Assembly: GCF_964340395.1 (NCBI RefSeq)
Contig: NC_135569.1
Span: 18,453,957-18,496,456, forward strand
Direction: 5' to 3'
Source: Glandiceps talaboti
Lineage: Eukaryota > Hemichordata > Enteropneusta > Spengelidae
DNA length: 42,500 nt
The notes under the pieces were generated by a model, which saw nothing but the letters and a program-made list of their open reading frames with translations, was not told the DNA's origin and searched no databases. How positions within the stretch are numbered: position 1 is the stretch's first letter; every line of letters starts with the position of its first letter. Positions 10,532-21,116 of this stretch are shown piece after piece. A program made the position numbers and the translations under genes.

Positions 10532-10614
10532 GATGATGATGTTAATGATATCGGGGAACTTTTACAAGTGACCAGATCAGGTAGAGTATACACAACATTG
10601 CGGACTCAGTATAG
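10532..10614 (+). pseudogene. Exon-like ORF fragment with TRSGR motif
   Basis: An open frame reads three Asp, then GELLQVTRSGRVYTTLRTQY, and ends AG|gtaaaa, a usable donor. Just upstream an acidic frame (TESDESDTDNGN) is open in another phase, which suggests a frameshift. TRSGR followed by hydrophobic and aromatic residues is common in the tails of retroelement or transposase proteins, but I cannot name a family. It may be a transposon relic or a chance frame. Confidence 0.25.
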
Positions 10615-10731
10615 GTAAAACTAGACACATCTACTGCTTCATCTTCTAATGGTCCATCTTCATATTCACTTTCCTCGTCACTGTCCAAACGATTTTTTTT
10701 ATTTGATGGGAGGTGGCCTTGCTGTAAACAA
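10542..10731 (-). CDS. Acidic ORF behind a splice-acceptor-like site
   Basis: On the minus strand a tttgtttacag acceptor is followed by an open frame containing NRLDSDEESEYEDGPLEDEA, then about 40 more residues to a stop. The acidic block looks protein-like, but the second half lies antisense to the TRSGR frame, so at most one of the two is likely real. Unrecognised. Confidence 0.2.
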
Positions 10732-10779
10732 ACCCAGATTGAAACTGAATGCCTTCCATAAGGGTAGTCTTGCAATTTC

Positions 10780-11555
10780 ATGATTTATGCAAGAAATTTA
10801 GCTCTATCTGTGATTTTTCAAGTCCCAATGAAAGTTAGTTGTCAAGAACGTTGTTCAAATGCCCATAGCCTACTCTCAACACAGGAAAGCTTGCCATCAT
10901 CGACTTCACTCGGTTTTCGTGATCCCCTACATACCCGGGATATGTACACCCGTTTCTATGGGAAATAATAAACGAAATTCCAACCCTCAAAACATTCCTG
11001 TTACGCACCAGAAAGTTTACATACTTCATGGTACGCATCGTAACAGTTTAACAACTTTAATACAGTGAGTATAGTGGTATTATTTCCCTACTTCGTCCCT
11101 TGGTAAAAAGTGTATACATTTCTGTTTCGACCGAGATTGACAGACTCACCATCTGCTCCAAATCAAATAACTTTCTGCTTCCAACTTTCATCAACTTTGT
11201 CACATATGGTTTTTGTCGCACTAAGACCACCATAGGCATGTGTGTGTTCAAATTCCTTATGTCCCACTAAATTCACCTTAAATTTACAAATAGGGTTGTC
11301 TCCTCGTCACATGTAGACTATTTCACACTACTGCAGAGCTCTATCAGTGTTGCCGTCAATCAAAATAGAAATATATTTAGTTTCGTTTCTGATATCGTTA
11401 GCTAAGTCATTCCTAATTCATCGAGCAATTGTTCTAATCATCTCTGAGCACTTGTGTATGGGAAGCCGTTCAGGCCAAAAGTATTTTTTTATTTTTGCTA
11501 TAGTATTTTATATTTTTCGTACTCACAAACTAATTTTAACAGTTTATGTACTTAT
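10780..11555. other. Intergenic, no supported gene
   Basis: Short overlapping frames on both strands (60-94 codons) show no splice or domain support. No repeat structure was recognised before the hairpin. Confidence 0.4.
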
Positions 11556-11644
11556 ATATGAAGGCCCATTAGGGACATTTCCAGAAGCAAAAAAAAAGAT
11601 AATTTTTTTTTGCTTCAGGAAATGTCCCTAATGGGCCTTCATAT
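11556..11644. repeat. Near-perfect hairpin, 42-bp arms, 5-base loop
   Basis: Arms 11556-11597 and 11603-11644 are complementary except for one position; the loop is GATAA. The core is AAGGCCCATTAGGGACATTT with an A9/T9 tract next to the loop. It may be a tiny foldback element or a source of double-stranded RNA; no transcript evidence is available. Confidence 0.9.
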
Positions 11645-11708
11645 TATTTCATGTAACATTTTTTGTAAAATATAGGACTAGTTTTTTTTATCATGTCAGT
11701 CGTTCTTA
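11645..11708 (+). repeat. Direct repeat, left copy
   Basis: This ~63-base sequence recurs at 14286-14348 in the same orientation, differing by two substitutions and one T-run indel. It begins directly at the end of the hairpin. The two copies bracket 2.6 kb that includes the hydrophobic ORF. Confidence 0.8.
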
Positions 11709-13440
11709 AATCGCCTGTTCATATTTTGTATTTGATAAAATGAGACGTAATGTCATTTAAGAATAACGTACTGTATTCATGTAAATTATTTGAAATTGAT
11801 CCGGTGGTGTTTTTTGAAAGTCAATTCATGTTTGCTTTTTGTATTGAAATGTTTTGTATCAACTGTTTATTTATGTTGACGAGTGAGATTACACTCTCAT
11901 ATTCAGAGTAGGCTATTGTAATTTATTATAACATTTGTTTTAACCGCAATTAGTGCCCATGGTGTCGGTGACCTGCCCCGTCTCCTAAGTCTGTGTAGCT
12001 TATTACACAGATATATACTAATGTGTGAACACATACATACAGTACACATATGATATGCGGTAGCATTCATTTTCGCTGCCAATAGGTGGCGATGTGATAA
12101 CAATTGCTGGCGGTTCAAATAGATGCGCAACTTTGGTGATTTTCAATCTTAGATCGCTCAATGAAAAACAAATACTAGACATTTGAACATTACTCAAAGA
12201 AAACCAGACTATACTAAAGAGTGACTTTTCCCTTAGTTGATAAACGTGAATTATCAATCAAAGCGTTAAATTGTGCACTCAGTCGCGAAATAAATAGTGA
12301 CATTATTATTATGTTATAACGTATAACTCTTTTAAACGGTCGTTATCTGAGTTTTTAGATCTTTCCTCAGTATATTACAATGTAAACGGTACTTACAGTA
12401 TTATATATACTACCAAGGAAACTTAACCATCTAATGGTATTCATAACGCAAGCCCAATATTTGATGCATAAACAATTAGATGACATCTTATCAATTTAGC
12501 ATTAACTATAATAGAATGTTGAAGAAATCCCCTGTATAAATTATCTTAAATTATGTAGAACGCCCTCAAATGTGTGCACTGAAACTAATATAATACAATA
12601 GTTTATTGTATATTTTGTAAATCATTCTGGGATTAAGAGAAAACATGGAATATAGACTATAACTGATTTTAAACGGGAGGAAAATAATGCAATTGCTGAA
12701 ATACAACTAAAAATGTTTTCTTGTATCCCGGATTGTAAAAACTGCGCCGTTAACATAGAGATGTGGAAAATCGCAGTTACGTTTATGTCTGAACTATTTA
12801 TGGAACACATGTTTACATTACATTCTGGGATTATTACTTGCGTCAGCTTTTTTGTAAAAAAATAAATAAGCTTACTAAATTATATTGATGACGTGTTGAG
12901 GAGTCAATGGATATGGGATGGAAACTTGTATATAAGCTAGACGACAACAAATAAGTCTGAAGCCGTGTTCAGTAATCAATAATGTAAAAACTGTCACCAT
13001 AAAAAGACAGTAAATCTGACTGACAGCGTATAAATTCTCAAAAAAAATCCTTTCAATACAGGTCAACAGAGGTACTGGTGATACTGAATTGTGTTGTCAA
13101 TAAATGTACGTTCAATGCTGCAGGTACCGGTGAAATCGTACTGATCGTATTTACATTTTATGACATGTTATACTTACGGAATGTAATTCAAACGGGGGAA
13201 ACACATCCTGACTTCTGCGTTCTGAGCACTTTCGCAAACGTATATTGCCAAATTTCCGTATTTGCATTTCGAGACAAACAATTTATTAGTGTAGTGTGAA
13301 CCCCCGTGTATGTTATCCAAGGATGTTTTTTGAAATACTTGTAAATTCACAGAAAGAAAACAATTTGTACTGTGCACTTTGATTGGCTGTTTCTCATTAC
13401 AACAGGTGCAATACCTCGCGTCACTATGAGTGGATATCAT
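11709..13440. other. AT-rich spacer, no supported gene
   Basis: Only short frames without splice or domain support. An inverted CCAAT (ATTGG near 13382) marks the approach to the promoter-like block that follows. Confidence 0.4.
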
Positions 13441-13446
13441 AGACAA

Positions 13447-13580
13447 TTGTTTCCCGCCAAAATGTCAATTCAAAGCTGGTGGTTTGGGGATGCCTTTATT
13501 GTGATTGGTTCTCATTGACAATTGGAATTTAACACCTGGAGTTGTGTATATATAGAGAGTTATCCCGTTGTGAAAGCCGT
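13447..13580 (+). promoter_or_regulatory. TATA promoter with E2F-like and CCAAT motifs
   Basis: In order: an E2F-type site TTTCCCGCCAAAAT (13450-13463), two inverted CCAAT boxes (ATTGG at 13504 and 13521) and a TATA box TATATATAG (13547-13555). Initiation would be expected about 30 bases later, near 13,580, with an ATG at 13,610. The motif order and spacing are typical of a cell-cycle-type core promoter; activity is inferred. Confidence 0.5.
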
Positions 13581-13609
13581 CTTTGACCGCAGCTCACGCT
13601 ACAAAAAAG

Positions 13610-14233
13610 ATGGATGCCCGATGCCTTTGCCTGCTGACACTGTATTACTTAGTTCTGTGCTACATACGTGACCTGGTGAGAGAAAGAAGAATGGATGGAA
13701 GATTTTCTGGAAGTATGCTTGGTTTGGTCGAAGTGGTTTGTTGCAGTTTGAGAGGTTTGGTTGGAAGAAAGTTAGAAGAGAAGATGGTTATGTATTTCTG
13801 GGTGTATTTGCTGTCTGTACTACACGTCGTTGTCTGCCGCTGTATACGTCTACTACACGAATGGAAGATGAATATATGGACTGCCATGGATGACTTGAGA
13901 AGATGGACTTGGAGAATGCCTGAAGTGATGTCTACCTGTTGTTATGTTGGGATAAGTGACCTGTTATTTTTGTCTTTTGCATGTGGGTACTTTATAAGCG
14001 TTTGGTTAGGAGAACAATGGAAGACAGTTTGGCCAGTTTCATTGTTAATAAGTCGACAAAAATATAGCATTGGGTGGGCAGATGAAAAATTAGGATTAAA
14101 ATGTTTTGCAATTGAGGGGAGGGGCTTTCATTTAGAAAAGTATCATGTTATCAAAATCAAAACACCAATTCCTGAAGAAAAAACAAACAAAAACAAAAAA
14201 CATACAAAATACCCGCTCAAAATAAAACTATAA
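13610..14233 (+). CDS. Uncharacterised hydrophobic ORF, 207 aa
   Basis: Begins at AAGATGG, a good initiation context 55 bases after a TATA box, and stays open for 207 codons, the longest frame in the window. Residues 1-20 are hydrophobic and could be a signal or anchor. Further hydrophobic, Trp/Cys-rich stretches lie near 65-80 and 120-145, suggesting two to four membrane segments. The last 25 residues are Lys-rich low complexity and may not be genuine coding. AATAAA at 14221 overlaps the stop region. I recognise no family. A second frame is open for ~70 codons at 13,671-13,887, which weakens confidence in this frame. Confidence 0.4.
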   Translation: MDARCLCLLTLYYLVLCYIRDLVRERRMDGRFSGSMLGLVEVVCCSLRGLVGRKLEEKMVMYFWVYLLSVLHVVVCRCIRLLHEWKMNIWTAMDDLRRWTWRMPEVMSTCCYVGISDLLFLSFACGYFISVWLGEQWKTVWPVSLLISRQKYSIGWADEKLGLKCFAIEGRGFHLEKYHVIKIKTPIPEEKTNKNKKHTKYPLKIKL

Positions 14234-14285
14234 ATAAAAATTAAAAAAAAAAATTGGAGTATTTCTTTACCCTGGGAGCAGTTTT

Positions 14286-14348
14286 TATTTCATGTAATAT
14301 TTTTTGTAAAATATAGGACTAGTTTTTTTATCATGTGAGTCGTTCTTA
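14286..14348 (+). repeat. Direct repeat, right copy
   Basis: Partner of 11645-11708. It lies about 50 bases after the hydrophobic ORF and is followed by T-runs (14360-14410) and a shorter partial echo near 14412-14435. Confidence 0.8.
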
Positions 14349-14689
14349 TTCCATGGAACGATTTTTTTTTTTTAATTTGATATTTTTTTTTTTTTTTTTT
14401 TTTTTTTACCATGGAGTAGTTTTTATTTCATGGGAATAATTATTTTTACAATGGCAGTATAAATAAAAATAGAAATACAACTGGTGTAAACCAAAATGCT
14501 CCAGTAGGTTGCAATTGGTTTTGCTAAATCTAAAATTTGTGCACATCACTAAAACGAGTATTGCTAGCAGAAAAGTTTGATTCAATATTTATCAATTGAA
14601 ATTTTGAACACAAATATTATGGTTATATTTCTATGTCAAGCAGAGATTACAATGTTTAGAAAAGGGAACAGAATTTGTCCAGCAAAAGC

Positions 14690-14880
14690 ATTTTTAGTCC
14701 CCCAAAGTGTGTGACTATTACAATGGGCTTCCATCTGTCCGTAATATGTCATTTCTCTGACTTGTAATATCCGATTTCTTTCAAAACTGGCACAAAGGTG
14801 GCATGTCATATGGAAAATATGCATGTTGTTCTTTTTTTCGACATATGCAAATGTAATTGGCGGCCATATTTGTAATAAAA
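14690..14880 (+). repeat. Dispersed repeat fragment (TTTTTAGTCCCC type)
   Basis: Begins TTTTTAGTCCCC and keeps the order CCATCTGTCCGT, TTTCTTTCAAAACT, GGCATGTCAT and GGCGGCCATAT seen, diverged, in the pearl-like copies near 33.7, 35.8 and 40.5 kb. It is probably a distant relative or a decayed copy. Confidence 0.4.
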
Positions 14881-14980
14881 AATCAATATTTACTGCATAA
14901 TTAATTCAACTAACTAGCTTTCTTTTGAAACCTAACCTTGAGCAATTACAAATATTACCATTCATGAATACATAGCTGGG

Positions 14981-16175
14981 GCAACTCCCATGAACCACAT
15001 GGGGAGGGTCTGTTGGAAAGTCTGTATGTCATAAGGTATGACATAGGGTATATACTTTTCTGGGCCAGAAGATTTTGGAAAACCTTACCCATCTAGACTG
15101 GTAGATTTTATTTTAATTGTAGCTCAAAATGATTATATAATTTTCAAAATAATTCTTACAATTGCTAAAAGTAAGATTTCATTTCTCAAAAAAATAATTC
15201 TTTTGATCAGTTTTTAGGTATTACATCATATGAACTAACATCGGCATGTATTATAGACCTGTATAGTATGTATTTTGAGTGATACAGTTGGTATAAGAAA
15301 GGGTCAGACCCTTTTTTAGGGTGTGTAGTATGACAACAGTTTGGGTTTTGGGGGTTTCAACATAGCCTCCCTATGTCATTTCACAAAGAGTTGCCCACCT
15401 CATCCTGGGATACATGGTCATGTGAACAAAATTAATGAAAGTGGTTTATTTTGCCAATACTAGTTCAAAGAAGCACACTTAAGATAAATTTTCTTTGCCG
15501 GCCCTTCTATTAAATTCTATCTTAATAACAATAATGATAATAATAACTTTAGGGTAATAATAATAACATATAATAAATAATCACTAATAAGTAATAAGTA
15601 CTAATATAATAAATACTAATATATGATAAATACCAATATATGATAAATAATAATATATAATAAATAAGCACATAATTAGGCACCAATGACTATTATAATT
15701 TCTAATTTTCCTTTCATAATTAATTGCACTTGAATTTGAAATAGTATTGGTATTATGGATTACTCTCATTAAACATGTTCATATGACAGGACAACTCTGT
15801 GTGAAGTGATACTAGGAGGCTTTGCTGGGATCACCAAGCCCTTACTGTTGTCATACTACATACCCAAAAATGGAGACACTTTCTAATACCAACTTTATAG
15901 CACAAAATAGATACTGTACAGATCTATGATAGATACAGACGTCTGTTTGTGTGATGAAATAGCTAAAAACTGATCAAATTAATTGTCTTTTGGAAAATGA
16001 AATCTCACTTTTAAGAATTGTAACAACTTTTTGAAAATTAAAGAATTATTCTAAGCTGCAATTGAAGCAAAATATATCGGTCCAGTTGAGCATGGTTTTC
16101 CCAAGTTTTCCAGCCCAGAAAAGAATACACTGCTTTCTAGCAGACGTTCCCCATGTGGTCACCTATGGAAGTTGC
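14981..16175. repeat. Large imperfect palindrome (arms ~460-500 bp)
   Basis: The left arm (about 14981-15485) aligns by eye with the reverse complement of the right arm (about 15715-16175) along its whole length, with many substitutions and small gaps. Shared blocks include TTTTCTGGGC, TTTTCAAAATAATTCTTA-like and TGTAGTATGACAACAGT. The spacer is a TAATAA-rich stretch. A third single-arm copy lies near 32700-32870. A foldback or tail-to-tail insertion of a repeat is likely. Confidence 0.75.
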
Positions 16176-16181
16176 AGCGCC

Positions 16182-16657
16182 TCCCCCGTTCCCCCCCCCC
16201 CCCATAGTTCTGCAAAAAATAATTTTAAATTCTCTGAAACAGGCCAAAAATACACATTATGATAACACATACAAATTCTACCCATTTTGTACAACTTTAA
16301 TCAAAGCTATGTCATATTAATAAATTTGATAGTGTAAAAATGCTTTCGCTTGACTTATTCTTGATCAATTTTTCAGGGAGAAACAGTAAGACAATAAAAA
16401 ATCATTTAATTATACAGTTTATGCAAATCTATACTTGCAGTTCTTTCTTTAGAGTAATTTCCCAAACCTGTGCAAGTGCACCCATTTCATAAAAAATTAT
16501 TGTCTCCAAATTAGAACCATGAAAATTTGATGTCAGCCATATGGGAGCACTTTGGTAAATGTAATTTATATTGAATGTATTTCTTCATTATTTATCAATA
16601 AAACATAACATTAACAAAACTGTATTAATAAAATTTGCATGCAAGTTTATTTTCAGG
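16182..16657. other. AT-rich spacer with a short poly-C run
   Basis: A C-run at about 16190-16203, then AT-rich sequence with no supported gene. Confidence 0.4.
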
Positions 16658-16659
16658 AA

Positions 16660-16868
16660 GCCAGGCTCGACAAAGATGGACAAATGATAAGATAAGAAGA
16701 CCCAAGACTGATTGATGTATTTGATTACTACGATACTGAGGTGTATTTTACAGTTATGTTATCTTTTGAAGTGTAATTTATATATCAAATTGTATTTTCA
16801 AGTTATTTTATTAGTAGAACTGGAGGTTGGAGGAGTTTAGAAGAACAGAAAAACAGTTTCAGACATCA
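16660..16868 (+). other. Possible non-coding exon
   Basis: A tttattttcag acceptor near 16658 and a strong CACCAA|gtaagt donor at about 16869 define an exon-like segment with no long open frame. It could be a 5' UTR exon of the plus-strand gene whose coding exons begin downstream, but no transcript supports this. Confidence 0.2.
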
Positions 16869-17189
16869 GCACCAAGTAAGTTTATGAGTTTTTTTTAGTA
16901 TGTATGCCTGCATGAATGATTGCTCTTTTAACTCACCCCCATCCCCACCCCACCCCTTCCAACATACAAACATTAAAAACATTACTTTCTGCATCTCCGG
17001 CACCGGTCATCATATTCGTGTCATCATCTACCTCGCATCTCGGTCCGTTGTCGTCGCTGCGCGTGATCACATATTACATATTGACATATACATACAGCAC
17101 CCCATTGATTTTCTGTTATCCCATTTCAGTATGTCTGGTTTGTTACTGTGGTTTTTGGTTTTCTCTGACTAGATGGGTCTCTATGGTTG

Positions 17190-17345
17190 ATTAGTTTGTC
17201 GGTTGGTTGGCAATGGTTGGTTGGTTAGTTGGTTGGCAATGGTTCGTTAGTTGTTTGGTTGGCAATGGTTGGTTGGTTGGCAATGGTTTGTTGGTTGGTT
17301 GGTTGGCAATGTTTTGTTGGTTGGTTGGCAATGGTTCGTTGGTTA
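17190..17345. repeat. GGTTGG-rich tandem repeat
   Basis: Irregular units of GGTTGGTTGGCAATGGTT. The GG doublets could form two-tier G-quadruplexes. Similar C/T-rich segments flank it (16930-17180 and 17400-17600), sharing a CGCTGCGCGT block, as if an older duplication spans the array. Confidence 0.7.
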
Positions 17346-17860
17346 GTCCTTCTGTTGGTTATATTTTTCATTTGTTGTTCATGGTCTTTCTCTCATAACA
17401 AACACACATACACCTCACAAACTTCCGCAGTTTTGCCGTCGTCTCAATTTCCGCCGTGTCTCGATCCGCTTTTATTCGCTGCGCGTACACATTCAACAGT
17501 TACATTACACCAATACAATCAAGTCCCCATCCCTTTTAACTTTCTGTATGTTTGGTTTAGAGTTATAATGGCACATTCCATTATAACTCTATTCATGATT
17601 TGCTGTTAAGCATTATGTGTATGTGTGTTACCCCTCCCCATGAAAATAAAGAAAAACGTTGAATCAGGTGTCCGCTTGTATGGTGAGTCGAATTGGCGAC
17701 AATGAGTTGCGTTGGCTGCAATGATACCCCTAGCATTGACTAGATAATATGGATTTTAGAGTAATCAATTGTGAATGCTGCCCAAATTCCACCGAGCTCA
17801 TAGAGCTATCAATCATTTAATCAATTTCACCACAAACGTTAAAAAATTATCAATTATATA

Positions 17861-18080
17861 AATCAATCAATCAATCAATCAATTTTTATTGCATAACAAC
17901 ATGCCATAGCAAGCATGGTAAAGCATACCATAATAACATACAGAAATAAAGTGAATTCGATACTATTTACATCAAGAAATTTTCCAAGAGGAAGTTTTAT
18001 CATCAGAAGTCAAAATGTGCTAAAATTAAACTAAAATTTATGTAATAAAATTAAATTAAAAATCAAACTCTTCAAAATCC
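17861..18080. mobile_element. (AATC)n-tailed retroelement-like relic
   Basis: An AATC run leads into TTTTTATTGCATAACAACATG, the usual look of the 3' tail of a non-LTR retroelement or SINE read from the opposite strand. No reverse transcriptase frame is visible. Confidence 0.35.
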
Positions 18081-18797
18081 AGGGGACCATATTGCCAGAA
18101 TTACCATACGAGTATGACTACATTCTCAGTCTAAATAATTGTTGGCATAATGACCAAGAGAAAGTACTATCATATCTGGCTGTGTATTTCAAGGCAATAT
18201 CTATTACATAGTACGTCTGCAGAATATCAAATATACATCACCTCCACCTAACAGCTATGAATGGTAAGTGTCATCTATAAATTCTTTACTAACTTTTTGT
18301 TGTTCATCTACAATTGATTTGTAATGTCAATAATGCAGATGAAAAATGATGTAGCCTCAAATATTCATCTGAAAGTTATTGATACAGTGACAAATTTTCA
18401 TAAGTCTTCATCAAAGACAGTCGCCAGTATTTCAACTTACTAGTTAATGCTGAATTTTTTATGACAAATATGATCAAAATTTTGTCATCATTGGCAAGGT
18501 CACCAAAAAAAAGTAATGTCAAGGTCTTGAAGCTCATTATAAATAACACTGGTTAAGTAATTTAATTTAGATTTCTATGTATTAAGCTGCTAGTACAGTC
18601 TGAGTTAGTGCACTGAATGTCAAATTTGACAATAAATATAGCCGCCATTCAACCATTATTGCCAATGTCAAAGTAGCCTGCATATGTGGATTACTGTTTC
18701 TGACATTTGTGGCAGGCTTGGTTGAAATTGGTCTATCATCTCTGCTGTGTACTATGCACTATAATGTTTGGCTCTTTGACCTTGAAGACAGAGGTCG

Positions 18798-18810
18798 AGG
18801 TCAAAGGTCA
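18798..18810 (+). promoter_or_regulatory. Perfect DR1 nuclear-receptor half-site pair
   Basis: AGGTCAAAGGTCA is two AGGTCA half-sites one base apart, the classical DR1 form. Further single TGACCT/AGGTCA-like sites lie within 18480-18960. The stretch resembles a dispersed repeat, so the site may be carried by a repeat and not functional. Confidence 0.35.
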
Positions 18811-19092
18811 TGGTCTCAGAAAGACCATTATCAATAATATGGATATGGATAATGTAACACTCAAATTGGGTCACTATTAAACTTCAATAGTTTAAATAGC
18901 AGGCAAAATGTGAAGTTGTACAACAATTTAATTTATGCTATTTGACCTTGAGGATGCATTATAAAGCTTGCCATTGACTGAGAGGGGAGGGGACTCACAT
19001 AGAAATGTGTGTGGGTATGTGCCATCCAAATGGGTCACTTTTTCATGAAAAAAATTCCTAAACATGGGTCAACTTTTTGTCTTAAAGTTCCC

Positions 19093-19411
19093 TAAGGTGT
19101 AAAAAAAAAATGTGTGGTTGCGATTACATTCAATTTTAAAATAGGTGAGGTAGGTAGAGTGTCTAGTTCAGGTTTTCCATTGTTTTCCAAATGGTCTCTG
19201 TGTTGTTTATTTCTTCCCATTAGATGTACAGCCATTACAGATTGAAAGAATAGTTTCACATTGTCTTTTTAAGTTGATATCAGTTTCGGCACCCACTATT
19301 TCTTGCAAGACTTCACGATTTTCGTGATTTCTTGAATACTTAAAAAAGTTTGGGTTGGTGTGAAAAACTAGGTGGGGTCAGTAACCTGAACCTTTTTTTA
19401 ATTTGGCCTAA
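19093..19411 (-). mobile_element. MITE-like element (copy 2)
   Basis: Reverse-complement relative of 7513-7884 with both ends recognisable (TAAGG at the left, GGCCTAA at the right). It shares internal blocks CAAATGGTCTCTGTGTT and CTTTTTAAGTTGAT. It is about 50 bases shorter than copy 1. Confidence 0.7.
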
Positions 19412-19675
19412 TCACCACATAGGAAACATCCCATGGCATTGCTTTGGACAAATCTTCACATCAACATAATAAAGGTGAATAATCGGAAGATTTCCCCAAG
19501 ATGGGTCTGTTTGTGACTGGAACCCCTAACAATTGATCAAGTAGATTGGTAGATGTTTTCAACTTGGGCTGCACACCTTTGTATGAAATACAGGTGAGTA
19601 TACAATGATGGAGGGATGCATGCATGCACACACAAACAGACACATGGACATGTGCATTTGACCAAATACAGTAGC

Positions 19676-19697
19676 CCCCCCCCCCCCCCCCCCCCCC
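19676..19697. repeat. Poly-C run
   Basis: About 22 consecutive C. Similar homopolymer G/C runs occur near 1183, 22201, 29221 and 42148. Confidence 0.9.
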
Positions 19698-19842
19698 CAA
19701 CCCCCAACCCCTACTTCATCACCGGGCTTCGTCCATTGGGGATAAATATTTGGGTGAAAATACCCATTGTCTTGAAGATGTCAACAAAGTTGGTCCCAAC
19801 AAAATAATGATCGTACTTAAAATATGGCTCTACGGTTATTGA

Positions 19843-19984
19843 CTAGCCCCTGGTAATAGCACTACTACAAGAAATGTGGAAATTGAATACTAGCACTCGG
19901 TAATAGCACTATATTGTAAGAAATGTGGGAATTGAATACTCGCACCCAGCAATAGCACTATTGCAAGAAGTGTTGGAATTGAAT
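19843..19984. repeat. ~48-bp tandem repeat, 3 diverged copies
   Basis: Three units with AATAGCACTA, then CAAGAAATGT, then GAATTGAAT, at periods of about 47 and 50 bases. Confidence 0.7.
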
Positions 19985-21030
19985 CCAACTTTTACCAATT
20001 TTCAGAATGTTGAATTCTCCAACAGATTTCCTCCACAAATTACTAATATTGTTGAAAAAAGTTTTGCCCTTATAGCCAGATCTATAGATGCCATGTGATG
20101 GAGTCGGTATTATCTCCTTTTCACTACTTGGCTGACTATCTTTAAACTATAAAACAATAATAAATATGATGTGTACACCTCATAACCAAATGTCCTGTTT
20201 GCAAATGTACTGCCCCATTTATAGTGAGATTGGGGATTACAATGTGAGATTACCATCCAAGGGTTATTATCCAATGCATTAAGGGGGGTAAACTAAAGGG
20301 CAAGTTTCTACTAATGGAAATAAAGGCATTTTGTATATAAACACTGAAATCTGATGTCACTCGTGATTTTACATCACTTATGTTATGCACAGTTGCCTAG
20401 AAATACATATTTGAAACTTTCTCATTCACTGTTCACGTTAGCTCCTTGTGATGGGCAAGCATTGCCTCATGGGACTCCTACTCAATAGCAATCAATACAT
20501 GAAAATAATCAAACTGAGTCTATGTCTCTATAACATTTTGTAGGTACATGTGCAGTTGGGGTAATTTTTGGTGCATGCTCATGTAGGGAGGTGTCCAGAG
20601 CACTCTATAATACTATGCAACTACTATACAAGTAATTGAATTACAGAATCCAAACTTGGTGTTCAGTCATACATGCATGTATATACATGAAGTGTAACTT
20701 AAAATAGAATGGATTTACCAGCATATTGCACATATAATTGTTCCATGTATATGATTTAATAAAAGGGTAATCACAGTAATAATTCAAACATATTCTATAC
20801 AATTTCAAATAATCAAAATGCTAATTAAACGATTTGTTAATTTAAACTAAAATTTACAAATTTAAAACTTCCACAAATGTCATTCTTGGTGTATGTTTTT
20901 CTTCAAGATTAGATAAATATCTTATATCGATTACTGTAAATGACAAAGTTGATTCAAGTTTGTGTATTACAGATAACAAGATGTAAATATTTTAAACGGG
21001 AAAATTAGATATTTATTTCCCAAATATTTC
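19985..21030. other. Intergenic, no supported gene
   Basis: AT-rich sequence with nothing recognised before the acceptor-like site at 21,039. Confidence 0.4.
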
Positions 21031-21039
21031 TTCTTTCAG

Positions 21040-21116
21040 CCATGGAAAACACGAGTGACCTAAGGGGCCTTGTCAAGAGTCTGAAGATGATCAGTGACAA
21101 AACTCTTGGTTCATGA
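21040..21116 (+). CDS. Possible start exon or micro-ORF (24 codons)
   Basis: A strong acceptor (tatttcttctttcag) is followed at once by CCATGG and an open frame beginning MENTSDLRGLVKSLKMISDK, with a stop at 21114-21116. Weak donors at 21107|gttcat or 21094|gtgaca would leave one base, which is in phase with the exon at 32928. It could therefore be the first coding exon of the spectrin-derived gene, or a chance frame. Confidence 0.25.
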
